Source: Molossus alvarezi (lineage: Eukaryota > Chordata > Mammalia > Chiroptera > Molossidae). Taken from it: 64,000 bases of DNA. Numbering within the stretch: the stretch's first letter is position 1; each line of letters opens with the position of its first letter. The stretch covers positions 127,626,001 to 127,690,000 of the forward strand of contig CM073886.1 in the NCBI GenBank assembly GCA_037176705.1. The letters run 5' to 3'. Below, in pieces: positions 22,701 to 32,466 of this stretch. The position numbers and the translations under genes were made by a program. The notes under the pieces were generated by a model, which searched no databases, was not told the origin of the DNA, and worked only from the letters and a program-made list of their open reading frames with translations.

Positions 22701-23024
22701 GGAGGGCACAGACGAAGAATGTCTAATAGAGAGTTTTAGAACCAGGTGGTGTCTTCTGACAGATGATGTCAGAACTTGACAAGGATCAGTAGGGAGATTT
22801 AAGTGTGCAACGAGAGGTTAATAAGACTGCCCTCAAATCCTCATTGCTGAATAAGCAAAAATAAGATAAATACTTATAATTATAATAGAAGAAAGAAAGC
22901 ATCCAATGCTATAAAAGATATAATACTTTGAGATTTGAGGTTTCAGAATAGAGGAAAATCTCTTCCATGGTGTAGGGGTGTGTACGTGGGGGAATCTATA
23001 GGGGAGGTAATATTTGAGCTGGGG

Positions 23025-23135
23025 TCATAGGGTTGTTTTTGAGATTAAATGAATTACACAATGCTTAGTACACAATGCTTAGGATAGTGCCTGACAGGAT
23101 GTATTAATAATAGTCATTTTATTATTATTGAATGA
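23025..23135 (+). mobile_element. MIR SINE relic
   Basis: AGGGTTGTTTTTGAGATTAAATG, then CTTAGGATAGTGCCTGACA and a TTATTATTATTG end, match the MIR 3' half. It contains a short internal duplication, ACACAATGCTTAG twice (about 23055-23082). Confidence 0.7.
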
Positions 23136-23412
23136 TATATAGGACTTGAGCGTTTACACTGAAGCAAGTCATTTTATGCACATGACAAAAATTTTAAGCT
23201 GTTCCTAGGTAAATGGAGTGAAAACTGAGCTTAGAGAATACAAGTTCAGAAGTGCTGAGGAGTTGGAAAATAGTTCACTTTGACGAGGACAAGGTATAAA
23301 AAGAGAGTTCCTATCATGCTGGGAAGGTAGGGGGGCGCAATAGATGGAGGACTTTGGAGATTTCATTTTGATTGTGATGGGAGCCGTTGCTAGATTTTAA
23401 TTTTTAAAAATC

Positions 23413-23445
<33 letters not shown>

Positions 23446-24254
23446 TTCCACAGAGGGAAGAGCAAAAGCTACACACATCCTTGTGTAAAATCTAGGTTGA
23501 GGGAGTGAAAGGAGCCGGATAAACAGAGATATAAAAAGTGATCACATGGATAGAAGAACAGGATGACTATTGTCCAGAAGAAATTACTGGTCAACAATCC
23601 TTGATGCCCCTCAGAGGCCGAGAGGCTGGAAACTCAAACAAAACTAAACAACCCCCTCCCCCAAACAGAGATGGCTGTTTGTCTCTGTATCATTGACCTT
23701 GAAAGAACACTTTCAGCAGAGTGCTGCAGGCTGAAGTCAGATGGAGGGATTAAGAGTGGTTTAGGAGTGGAACTACAACAGTACAGTTCGTTTGGAAAAA
23801 GCTGGATGGGAGAAGTAAAAGGAAGGAAGGGGGTCTGATAACAGCTTGGAGGAGAAGCAGAGCTGAACTTAGAATTTTTAGGCATAACAATATTTGTGCA
23901 CGAGACAGGAGATGAGGGCGAGGGGGAGAGAGAGGTTGTGGGGGGGGGGAGGCTTACATTGCAACTAGAAGGTTTTCCTTATTTTTTCCTTGAGAAAATT
24001 GTCCAGAGGAGACAAGAAGAAAAGAGAACAAGGACACAAGTGTACAAGTTGCCACTGGAGAGACATTCTGTTCTCTGACAGAAAGATGGAGGAAAAGACA
24101 GTAAGTGAGGATAAATGAATGAAAAATGTTTGTTAAGAGGAAGGAATTTGAAGAAATTCGTGCAGACATCTTACCAGAAAATGGGAGGCAAGGCAAAACT
24201 GCAGCTAGCACGAGACTTCAGGAGATAGAGGTTGGAAAGGAGTTCTGCGGTAAA
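23136..24254. other. Unidentified non-coding sequence with a (GT)n microsatellite
   Basis: A (GT)n tract lies at about 23413-23440 followed by GCGCG, a combination with Z-DNA-forming potential. A purine-rich block at 23896-24130 explains the open frames there. No gene or repeat family is recognised. Confidence 0.4.
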
Positions 24255-24445
24255 TGTATTAGGGAAGCTGATTCGTTTCCTGTTGCTGCGTGATAATTAC
24301 CCAAGCCAGGCAGAGGGTCTCAGCAGGGACCCCGCTGGACTACCTCTTGATCTCAGATTCTGTCCTCAGAAGTTTGAGAGAATACATTTTTCTTGATTAA
24401 GCCACACAGTCCGTGTTATGGTAGCCTGAACAGACTGATTCTGTG
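24255..24445 (+). mobile_element. Possible MaLR (MLT1/MST-like) LTR relic
   Basis: TTCGTTTCCTGTTGCTGCGTG at one end and TTAAGCCACACAGTCCGTG...GTAGCCTGAACAGACTG at the other recall the two ends of mammalian MaLR LTRs, with the middle largely deleted. It is low-confidence by eye and carries no coding sequence. Confidence 0.4.
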
Positions 24446-24546
24446 GAGTCCTATTTCTTACTATGGGAGAAGGGGGTTACTAATATAGGAGGGAGAAAAT
24501 CCTGAGAGTAATACTGTGGTGTTGGGCTGGCATTGCAGGTATTGGA

Positions 24547-24547
<1 letters not shown>

Positions 24548-24585
<38 letters not shown>
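24548..24585. repeat. (AC)n microsatellite
   Basis: About 19 uninterrupted AC units, followed by a TATAC/GATA-rich stretch and, at 24649-24672, a perfect 24-bp palindrome whose half site is ATAGAAAGTATA. Confidence 0.97.
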
Positions 24586-24591
<6 letters not shown>

Positions 24592-24954
24592 TGTATATAA
24601 AATGTAGATAGAAAATAACATAGAGATAGTTAGATGATTGATAGATAGATAGAAAGTATATATACTTTCTATGCGTATGGATATTCTTCCATACATTCAC
24701 TGGTTATGCCCACTGAGAGGCCTGAGCAATGAGCAGTAGCATGTGCATCCCTAACACTCAGCTCTTCGTTTCTAAACAGTTCTCAACTATGAGGAACTAG
24801 GAACCTTTGGAAACAATGCTGCCTCCGAGGGGCAAGCGAAGCCCAAGACGAGCATGGAAAACCTTCCTGTGCCGGAGTGAGGTCTGCTTAGAAAACCACG
24901 CAGACGGGCTGCTTCGAGAGGCCCCCGTTAGCCAAACATTGACATGATTTGAAC

Positions 24955-25294
24955 ATCAAACTAATGAGAGTAATGTACTATAACCCACTGGATAAAATAG
25001 GAAGCCATCTGTCCATGTAGATGCAAATAAATAAAGAGGAGAAAAAGCTCTTTGTCATAATACAATGTCAGTTCAGGAATGCAGATGGGATGATGGAATT
25101 AAGAATCATCGTTTCAAAGCCATTATACCGACAGTTCAGTCACAGACACCAATGGATGCTGAAACTACTGGGTGAAAAGCTGATGAGGAAAATAACATGA
25201 ACTTAGTAACAAAGATTTGCTGATTACAAAGGAAGAAGTAACTTTAGAGTGGAGAGACTTGGAGAACCCCACCTTTATGAAAGTCTACACCACC
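24955..25294 (+). mobile_element. Ancient L1ME-like relic, split by a young L1
   Basis: ACTAATGAGAGTAATGTACTATAACC...AAATAAATAAAGAGGAGAAAAAGCTC...GATGGGATGATGGAATTAAG has the look of an old mammalian LINE 3' region. The insertion of the L1 at 25295 duplicates its sequence AAAGTCTACACCACC. The family call is tentative. Confidence 0.4.
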
Positions 25295-25949
25295 GAATGC
25301 AGACTGGTGCAGCTACTATGGAAAACAATATGGTGTTACCTCAAAACATTAAAAATTGAATTGCCATTTGACCCAGTGATCCCACTTCTAGGAATATACC
25401 CCAACAAGCCTGAAACACCAATCAGAAAGAACATATGTACCCCCATGTTCATAGCAGCACTATTTACAATAGCTGAGATCTGGAAACAGCCCAAGTGTCC
25501 ATCAGTAGATGAATGGATAAAAAAGCGGTGGTACATTTACACAATGGAGTACTATGCAGTCATAAGAAAGAAAGATCTCTTATCCTTTGAGATGACATGG
25601 AGGGATCTGGAGAGTATTATGCTAAGCAAAATAAGCCAAGCACAGAAAGACAAATATCACATGATCTCACTTGTTTGTGTAATGTAATGAACATAACAGT
25701 CTGAAGAACAGGGTAGTCCCAGAGATGTGGAAGTAGGGTACAGACTGACAACCCTCAGAAGAGGGGGTGGGGGGGAGAGGTAAATCACGGAATTTATATG
25801 CATGTATGCATGGCCAATGGACATGGACAACAAAGCTGGGAACAGGGTGGGGAGGGAGGGGAAGGAGGGTGTCAATGGGGAAAAAGGTGAAACATCTATA
25901 ACAAAAATAAATTAATTAATTGAAAAAAAATAAATAAGAATGTAAAAAA
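25295..25949 (+). mobile_element. Young bat L1, 5'-truncated, with TSD
   Basis: Residues encoded at about 25295-25687 ([20 protein letters not shown] through [20 protein letters not shown]) match the C-terminal 130 residues of the intact ORF2 at 46498, without a premature stop. The same G-rich 3' UTR and an A-rich tail follow. The TSD is AAAGTCTACACCACC (25280-25294) against AAAGTCAACACCACC (25950-25964), one mismatch. There is no promoter, ORF1, endonuclease or reverse transcriptase domain, so it is dead on arrival. Confidence 0.93.
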
Positions 25950-25999
25950 AAAGTCAACACCACCAGTAACAGGACAAATTGAAATGGTATACCATCTGG

Positions 26000-26440
26000 A
26001 AGAAATAGTATGGGGAAAAAGGTGAAGGGAGTAAGAAGTACAGATGGGGCCTGCTGGTGTGGCTCAGTAGTTGAGCGTTGACCTATGGACCAAGAGGTTC
26101 CTAGTTCGTTTCTCAGTTGGGGTACATGCCCAGGTTACAGGCTCTATTTTGATGCTTCTCTCTCTCTCATGGATGTTTTTATCTCTCTCTCTCTAAAAAA
26201 GTCAATACAAAACATGACCAAAAAAAGTACAAATGAGTAGTTACATAATAGACATAAGGATGTAAAGTACAGCATAGGGACTGTATTCAATGATACTGTG
26301 GTGACCATGTATGGTGCCAAGTGGTGCTTGAGCTAACAGGGGGAGCATTTTGTAGGGCATATGACTGACCACTCATCTGTGCACCTGAAACTGGTACAAA
26401 ATAGTATTGAATGTAAACTGTAATTGAAAAAATAAAAAAG
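26000..26440 (+). mobile_element. L1M 3'-end relic hosting a Ves SINE
   Basis: After the SINE, GTACAGCATAGGGACTGTATTC, ACAGGGGGAGCATTTTG and GTGCACCTGAAACTGGTAC form the standard L1M 3' UTR, ending in a short A-rich tail at about 26427-26440. The part before 26036 (AAAAAGGTGAAGGGAGTAAG) is probably the start of the same UTR. Confidence 0.7.
26047..26224 (+). mobile_element. Ves SINE inside an L1M
   Basis: Begins GGGCCTGCTGGTGTGGCTCA with a degenerate B box (GTTCGTTTCTC) and a CT-rich end. Flanks AAGTACAGATG (26036-26046) and AAGTACAAATG (26225-26235) form a TSD with one mismatch. Its internal portion is shorter than in the long-type Ves copies. Confidence 0.88.
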
Positions 26441-26840
26441 AATACAGTGTCACTTCTGTGATATTTCTTTCCAATATGTATAACCTGAATCCAATTAAAG
26501 GAAACATCAGACAAATCTAAATTTAGGGGCACTCTATAAAATAATTGGTTTTAATTTTGGAAGCATCAAGGTTATGAATAACAAGGGGAGTCTAAGAAAC
26601 TATTTCAGATTAAAGAAAGAAAAAAGGCTGCTAAATGCTATGTGTGGCCTGGGATTGGATAATTTTGCTATCAAGAATATTATTGAGCAACCACTGAAAT
26701 CTTAATAGGGTCTGTGGATTAAATCACAACATTGTGTTAAATGCCAATTTCCTGATTTGAATGGTTTTATTATCTGTAGTAGCAAATTCTCTGTATGAAA
26801 CCCATGATGATGTTATGGGGCATGATGTCTCCAATGCTAA
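26441..26840 (+). mobile_element. Ancient L1ME-like relic
   Basis: AGGAAACATCAGACAAATCTAAATTTAGGGGCACTC, then AGCATCAAGGTTATGAATAACAAGG and 'TGTGGCCTGGGATTGGAT', is an old mammalian LINE-like pattern also seen in part at 24955. It is heavily decayed and the family name is tentative. Confidence 0.4.
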
Positions 26841-27764
26841 AATCATTAACAAAAAAAATTTTTTGACTGTGGTTCCAGATTTTCTGTAAAAATATTTTTC
26901 TAAAAAGAGGAAAACCTTCATCCATATGCTATTTATAGGAGACATGCTTAAAAATAGTGAAAAAATACATGTATAGTGAATAGGAAAAATGTATTGGGAC
27001 AATAATAACCAAAATAAATCTGATGTAGTAATATTTCTGCTATGTAAAATAGACTTTATAGGAAAATTGCAGACTGTGATATAATGGGCAAAGACTACAT
27101 TCATAAGGAATACATCTAATTCAAGGTATATGTGCCTAACAACCTAACTATCAAGAACAAGTTAGTAGTATACAATGAGGGATTTATAGTTTTCCAGTTA
27201 CAGAGGAATTTTAAATATATACTTCTCAGGGTTTGATATGTAAAAAGACAGAGCGTTAGTAAATATATATAACTGAGATACACAATTAGCCCATTCTAAA
27301 TCATGGATAATTATAGAAGTCTGAACTTTTAAGGTGTTTATTTTTAACACCTGTGGAGACTTGACAAAAGTTGAACCTTTGTAAACTGAAAAATGGACTC
27401 AATAAACAAATATAAAATAAACCATGTTTTCTATCAATGCTATATAAAATGGGAAAAATAACCAAACCAATCTATATATCACCAATAAACACAGATGTAA
27501 ATAGTTTCTCTTTCGATGGATATTTAGAAGTGAACATCAAAACTTACAGACTGCAGCAAGAGTGGGCACAAACTATTTCATGGCCTCAAAAAGTATATGT
27601 TAAGATAAAACATTTCAAAATTTAATAACTATTCTAGAACTTGAGTAAGAAAAAATCTAATAGCATAAACCCAAATATATCAAAATAATAAAAATTATAG
27701 ACATATTTTAGTGAAATATAAAAAGCACCAAAATAATAAAGATAATTAAGATAGTGCTTTACTT
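26841..27764. other. AT-rich unidentified sequence
   Basis: Very AT-rich with only short frames. Parts (27380-27620) resemble degraded LINE ORF sequence in base composition (A-rich plus strand), but I cannot assign them. Confidence 0.35.
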
Positions 27765-28090
27765 TTATTTATTTTTAAAAATGTATCATTATTATTGAAA
27801 GTATTACAATGTCCCTTCTTTTTTCCTCCATTGACACCCTCCTCCCACCCCTGCCTTCCCTACACTGCCGTCTGTGCCCACTGGTTGTACAAATATGCAT
27901 ATCAGTTCTTTGGTTTGTCTCTTCCCTCTTCCCCCCTTCCCTCTGAGGTGTGTCAGTCTGTCCCCTACTTCCATGTCTCTGCATCTATTTTGTTCGTCAA
28001 CTTATTTTGTTCATTATATTCCACAGATAAGTGAGATCATGTGATACTAGTCTTTATAAGACTGGCTTATTTCACTTAGCATAATGCTTT
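27765..28090 (-). mobile_element. Bat L1 3' end, antisense, 5'-truncated
   Basis: The plus strand reads ...CCATTGACACCCTCCTCCC...GTGCCCACTGG...TTATATTCCACAGATAAGTGAG, the reverse complement of the 3' UTR and last ORF2 codons of the intact L1 (compare 50290-50540). It is more diverged than the copies at 25295 and 41423. Confidence 0.85.
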
Positions 28091-28334
28091 AAATATATTC
28101 ATAACATATTTGCTGTAACAGAATGATAGGGGAAATAAATAAATAAATATTGTTAGGAATGAAAAGGGAAAATTTTTGCAGACACAGAGTGACTGAACAA
28201 ATAATAAAATAATTTCAGAAAAAACAGTGGAAATTTTACTAAAATGGACAATTTGTTAGACAAATATGTTAGTAATTTATCTATAAACCCATTATTCAAA
28301 TCAGTAGTTTTGAAATTTCTCATAAAAAAAAGTA
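28091..28334. other. AT-rich sequence, possibly degraded LINE
   Basis: GGAATGAAAAGGGAAAATTTTTGCAG...AAAATGGACAATTTGTTAGAC faintly resembles an ancient L1 ORF2 segment on the plus strand, but not well enough for a firm call. Confidence 0.3.
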
Positions 28335-28345
28335 TCATACTCAGG

Positions 28346-28758
28346 CCCTTGGCCAGGTAGCTCAGTTGGTTGAAGTGTAGTGCTATAAACCAAAACGTTG
28401 TGTGTTTGATTCCCAGTCAGGGCACATACCTAGGTTGCAGGTTCTATTCATGGTTGGGGTGTGTACAGGAGGCAGCCAATCAAAATTTCTCTCTCATATC
28501 AATGTTTCTGTCTCTCTAAAGATCAATTAAAAAGTATACTGGGGCCTAGCCGGTGTGGCTCAGTGGCGGAGCGTCGACCCCTGCACCAAGAGGTCACCAG
28601 TTCAATTCCAGGTCAGGGCACATGCCCAGGTTGTGGGGGCGCATGCAGGAGGCAGCCAATCCATGTTTCTGTCTGTCTTCCTCTCCCTCTCTCTAAAATC
28701 AATAAAGACCAAAAATATGTTTTTTAAGTATACTGGGGTGAGGATTAAAAAAAAACTG
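28346..28758 (+). mobile_element. Ves SINE (outer) split by another Ves SINE
   Basis: Head CCCTTGGCCAGGTAGCTCAG, A/B-box region, CT tract and, after the inner copy, the tail GTGAGGATTAAAAAAAAA. The TSD TCATACTCAGG lies at 28335-28345 and 28759-28769. Removing the inner element restores a continuous SINE. Confidence 0.9.
28545..28725 (+). mobile_element. Ves SINE (inner), nested in a Ves SINE
   Basis: Begins CCTAGCCGGTGTGGCTCAGT, with B box GTTCAATTCC, a CT tract and a TAAAATCAATAAAG end. The perfect 13-bp TSD AAGTATACTGGGG lies at 28532-28544 and 28726-28738, within the tail of the outer SINE. It lacks the roughly 20-bp CCCCAGTGGGG segment present in most short-type copies. Confidence 0.95.
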
Positions 28759-28769
28759 TCATACTCAGG

Positions 28770-29470
28770 AATTTGTGGACGTATATCGGTCAGATGGTTT
28801 CTAGTCTCTGTCCAGAGACAGGGAAAGCAGGGGAGCGCCCTGGCTCATGTTGGGGGGCTCTGCTCAAAGGACCTCTGCCTGCATCTCTCCCTCTCTCCCC
28901 TCCCCCACTCTCTGTTAATTTTCAGTCCATCTCATATGACCCTGAATTCTCATATCAAAAACCCCTGGCAGTTTATGTTCCGAGTCATTTGCTGCAGCCG
29001 GGGCCCCCTGACAGTTCTGGAATGAAAGAGGCCTCTGCAAAGCGGATCACAGCTAGCAAGTTGCAGTTAGAGCCTCCGTCTTGGGTGCAAATCCAGTTGG
29101 CAGTTTACACCCCTGTAAATCATCAGCTCCTCTGTGTGCCCCCTTCGTGCCTTTCCTCGAATATTTTGCACTCTTTTGTTGACCTAGCTTTAAACACAAA
29201 ACAAATGACAAAGACTCGCGAGGTCAACAGTGGCAAACGAACTGCAGCTGTGTTGCGGGAGGCAGCACATTTCAGAGGAAAAGCATCAATGACATTGAAT
29301 TTAAATGACCAGCTTTATGCAAGTGGCTTTGCTGCTGAGTTCCCTGAGGCCAATCACTTGGCCTCTCTGTGCCTTCATGTATACAGAGCAGCCTCCCATG
29401 TGGGTTTTGGAATATGGCTGAGAAGCAAATGAAATGAAATTAAATAATGTATACTTGAAGAGTATAATAT
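28770..29470 (+). other. Repeat-poor island with a 212-codon open frame
   Basis: The frame ending at 29432 is open for 219 codons, and its first ATG is at about 28794 (212 codons). It is the longest open frame in the window outside L1 ORF2 and the L1 fragment at 41.7-42.5 kb. I see no signal peptide, membrane span, domain or family motif; composition is Ser/Pro/Leu-rich. No clear Kozak context, splice signals or poly-A signal support it. An open frame of this size by chance in 64 kb is uncommon but possible, so I do not call a CDS. The sequence could instead be conserved non-coding DNA. Confidence 0.25.
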
Positions 29471-29928
29471 AAACAACAGTGGTTTGTTAATATCATCTTC
29501 ATGATCGATCATTAATGTATAGTGTATAACATTGTATTTGAGCACAGGACATTTCTGTTTTCAACATTTGAGACAGATTTTGAAAGCAAGGTGGGCACAA
29601 CTTTGCAAGGTAAAGGATTTTTCAAGGAAATACCTTTTCCTGTTTGCTTATTTCATAGTACATAATGCACAATGCTGTGGTCTTTGAACATTTAACCTCA
29701 ATTAACATGTACTGTGACCCAATAAACACACATGCACAGACACATGGATCTCTCTCTCTATATATATATCATGATAATGTATATCATATGATGTGTATAT
29801 ATCTATCTGTCACATGATGTATAAACAGAAGGTCTCACAAAACAGTGTTTGTCTTTTCTATAATAGGTGCAATCTGATATTTTCTTTTCTACTCGATTAT
29901 ATTACTTTTAATTCGATTCTGTTTTATT
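29471..29928. other. AT-rich unidentified sequence
   Basis: No gene or named repeat is seen. It includes short TATA-rich stretches near 29758-29815. Confidence 0.4.
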
Positions 29929-30198
29929 ATTATTATTTTTTGTTAATCCTCACTAGAGGATATATTTTCCATTGATTTTTAGAGACAGTGGAAGGGAGGG
30001 AGGGGGGAGAGAGAGAGAAAAACATCAGTGTGTCTCTCTCAAACACACTGATTGGTTGCCTCCGCACGTGTCCCCAGCCAGGGCCCAGGGCTGGGGATCG
30101 AACCTGCAGCCCAGCTATATGCCCTTGCCAGGAATTGAACCTGCAACCCTCTGATGCACAGGCTGCCACTCTAACCACTGAACCACGCCAGCCAGGGT
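29929..30198 (-). mobile_element. Ves SINE, antisense
   Basis: The minus strand begins CCCTGGCTGGCGTGGTTCAG with the tRNA-type A/B-box pattern and ends with the GGATTAACAAAAAA tail. Flanks TTCTGTTTTATT (29917-29928) and TTCTATTTTATT (30199-30210) are a TSD with one mismatch. Confidence 0.93.
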
Positions 30199-30461
30199 TT
30201 CTATTTTATTTAAAAAACTACATTTATTATATGACCTTAGTTTGAAAATCAGTGTTTAAATATATCATATCTCATATCCATATTTTTTTAAGGCAACTCC
30301 AATGAAAACAACCTATTAGTGCTAATGGGATCGGGCCAAGCAAAAGTCAGATGTTTCTTCTGTTGAATTCCAGAACAAGAAGTACTAAAAATTTATGTTC
30401 TGCAGCTGAGAAGTTCTGATTGTGCTGCATCCAGATTCTTAAATTGTAGCACAAATATTGG

Positions 30462-30499
<38 letters not shown>

Positions 30500-31639
30500 C
30501 ACCAGACTTTCCAGTTTCCTTCCAATGACCTTTAATAGAAAGAATGACCGAAAGGAATGCTTAAGGATGAGCTCACAAGCAAGATGGGAGGGGCTTCCAC
30601 CTTGTTATATTTTAGAGCGGGAGCTTATTAAATCCAGCTGAAAATTTTGGACTATGATCTCTGTCTTTTTTAATAAGGGAAATTACCAAAAAAAAAAAAA
30701 AATTACTATAGGCAATTAAAAGCCGAGATACCTCCACATTTTTCTTCAGTGACCTTAAAACCTTTAGTAAATACAAGCCATGAAAATGACATTTATAATA
30801 CCACAAGATATCATCTTTTTATAAAGTGAGAGTGTTTCATTTGCTTACGTAGAATTATATGTTTTTCATTTGTGTGTTAAATTTCAAAAGTAATTTTAAC
30901 ATATAGTGACAGAAAGCAGTGTCACCTGCTTTTTGAAAGCCTTGTCGAATCACGGTATAAATATGCAAAATTATTAAATAATTGGAGAGGTACTTACTTT
31001 CTTATAAAAAAATTCTAAATGCATTAGTTTAAGAGGTTTGCTTGAAAAAAACAATGATTAGGTTCCTTTTCTATGCTAAGCTCCATGCTTGGGACTTCAC
31101 ACATCTCTTTTCTGTCCCTGCAACAGTCACACATGACAGACCGTGGCAGGTGGGGAAGTGGAGGCTTTCCCAGTGAAGTAGAAGTAAATCCATGATGTAA
31201 ACTTGGTCTACCTGTTCCAAAAACCTGAGCCCTTCAATGCAAAGTACATGCAGTTTTCAGAAACCCAAATAATAGAGTAAATAACTCCAACATACTGCTA
31301 TCACAAACATCTTTTCGGAGTTGCAGACACACGGAAGACACACAGGCACCTCTAACTCAGCTTGCGTCCACCGCCTCCCAGGCCCCTCACAGGGACCTCT
31401 CGACAACCTCCCCTTCCCTCTGTAGTGAGCAGCCTCCGTCAGGTAGGAAGCCGGGATCTGGGAGACCTGACTCCTCGCTCCATCACCGCCCCACTCCCTC
31501 CCACCCGCTGTCCTGCAGTCCTCCTGGCCTCCTTGAGGGCTCCGGATCCTCCTGCTCTTCTCTAGACCGGCTGTCATCGCCGGGGCAAACCACCTCGTGC
31601 TTCTCAGTGTCCTGCCTTCCTCACGTTCTCCTCGCTGAG
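30199..31639. other. Unidentified sequence with (CA)n microsatellite
   Basis: A (CA)n tract of about 17 units lies at 30463-30497. The pyrimidine-rich part at 31340-31600 has overlapping frames on both strands with no motif and could belong to the L2 that follows. Nothing else is recognised. Confidence 0.4.
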
Positions 31640-32140
31640 TTCGGCTCCAGCTTGTGATCTCTGTGCAGAAGCCAGAGAGATCTTTGTATCTTTCATCTCA
31701 TATGTCTGATCACATCTTTCATGCTTCGAATCCTATGGCTCCTCGTTTTCAGAACAAAGCCCACGATCCTTCGTCGGACAGGCAAAGCCACTCATCTGTA
31801 AGCTCCTCTCTCCCGCCCTCCGACTCCTGTGTGTGGGATTTGTAAATCACTGCCAATTTGCTATGTCCTCAACTCCAAACCTTTCTCTCTGCTTCCCACT
31901 CAGCCTAAAACGCTCCCCTCCAACCTTCTGCACTAGGAACCCCTTGTAAGTTTTCTCTTCAAGTCCTGGGCATACACATATTCTAGCAATTCTCATATGC
32001 ATTGTAATCATCCATCTTCCTACCTGCGTTAGACTAGGTAGGGAAGGCCCCGTGTCTTATTTAGTTTTGCATCTCTAGGGCTCAGCATAATACCTGGGCA
32101 CATAAAAGATGTAAAGCAATATATTCGGTGAAAGTACTGT
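31640..32140 (+). mobile_element. L2 LINE 3'-end relic
   Basis: CTTTCATCTCATATGTCTGATCAC, then CTATGGCTCC, CAGAACAAAGCCCACGATCC, 'CCTTCTGCACTAGGAACCCC' and finally GGGCTCAGCATAATACCTGGGCACATA give the order of motifs expected for the L2 3' region. It is ancient and inactive. Confidence 0.65.
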
Positions 32141-32251
32141 AAAGAAGGATGCTTCCCGAGAATGAGCTTCTTGGTACACTAAGAAGTAACGAATGGCTTA
32201 AAAAGACTGAATTGACTTCTAAAATGCGTCTAGTTTACTTATAGGGCTTAA

Positions 32252-32466
32252 CATTTTTTTTTTCTTTATTGATTTTAGAGAGAGAGAGGAAGGGAGAGGG
32301 AGAGAGAGAGAAACATCGATGAGAGAGAACATCGATTGGCCTCCTCCTGCATGCCCCCCACTGGGGATTTGGCCCACAACCTGAGCATGTGCCCTGACTG
32401 GGAATCAAACCCGTGGCCTTTTGGTGCATGGGTCAACGCTCAACCACTGAGCCACACCGGCCGGGC
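32252..32466 (-). mobile_element. Ves SINE (short type), antisense
   Basis: The minus strand begins GCCCGGCCGGTGTGGCTCAG, with B box GGTTTGATTCC, the internal CCCCAGTGGGGGGC segment, a CT tract and a TAAAATCAATAAAG tail. The TSD is short or decayed (AGGGCTT near 32243 and 32467). Confidence 0.93.

Noticed and set aside
23413..23440. (GT)n tract as a regulatory Z-DNA element
   Set aside because: It is an ordinary microsatellite; Z-forming potential alone does not support a functional call. The same holds for the AC tracts at 24548, 30463 and 44575.
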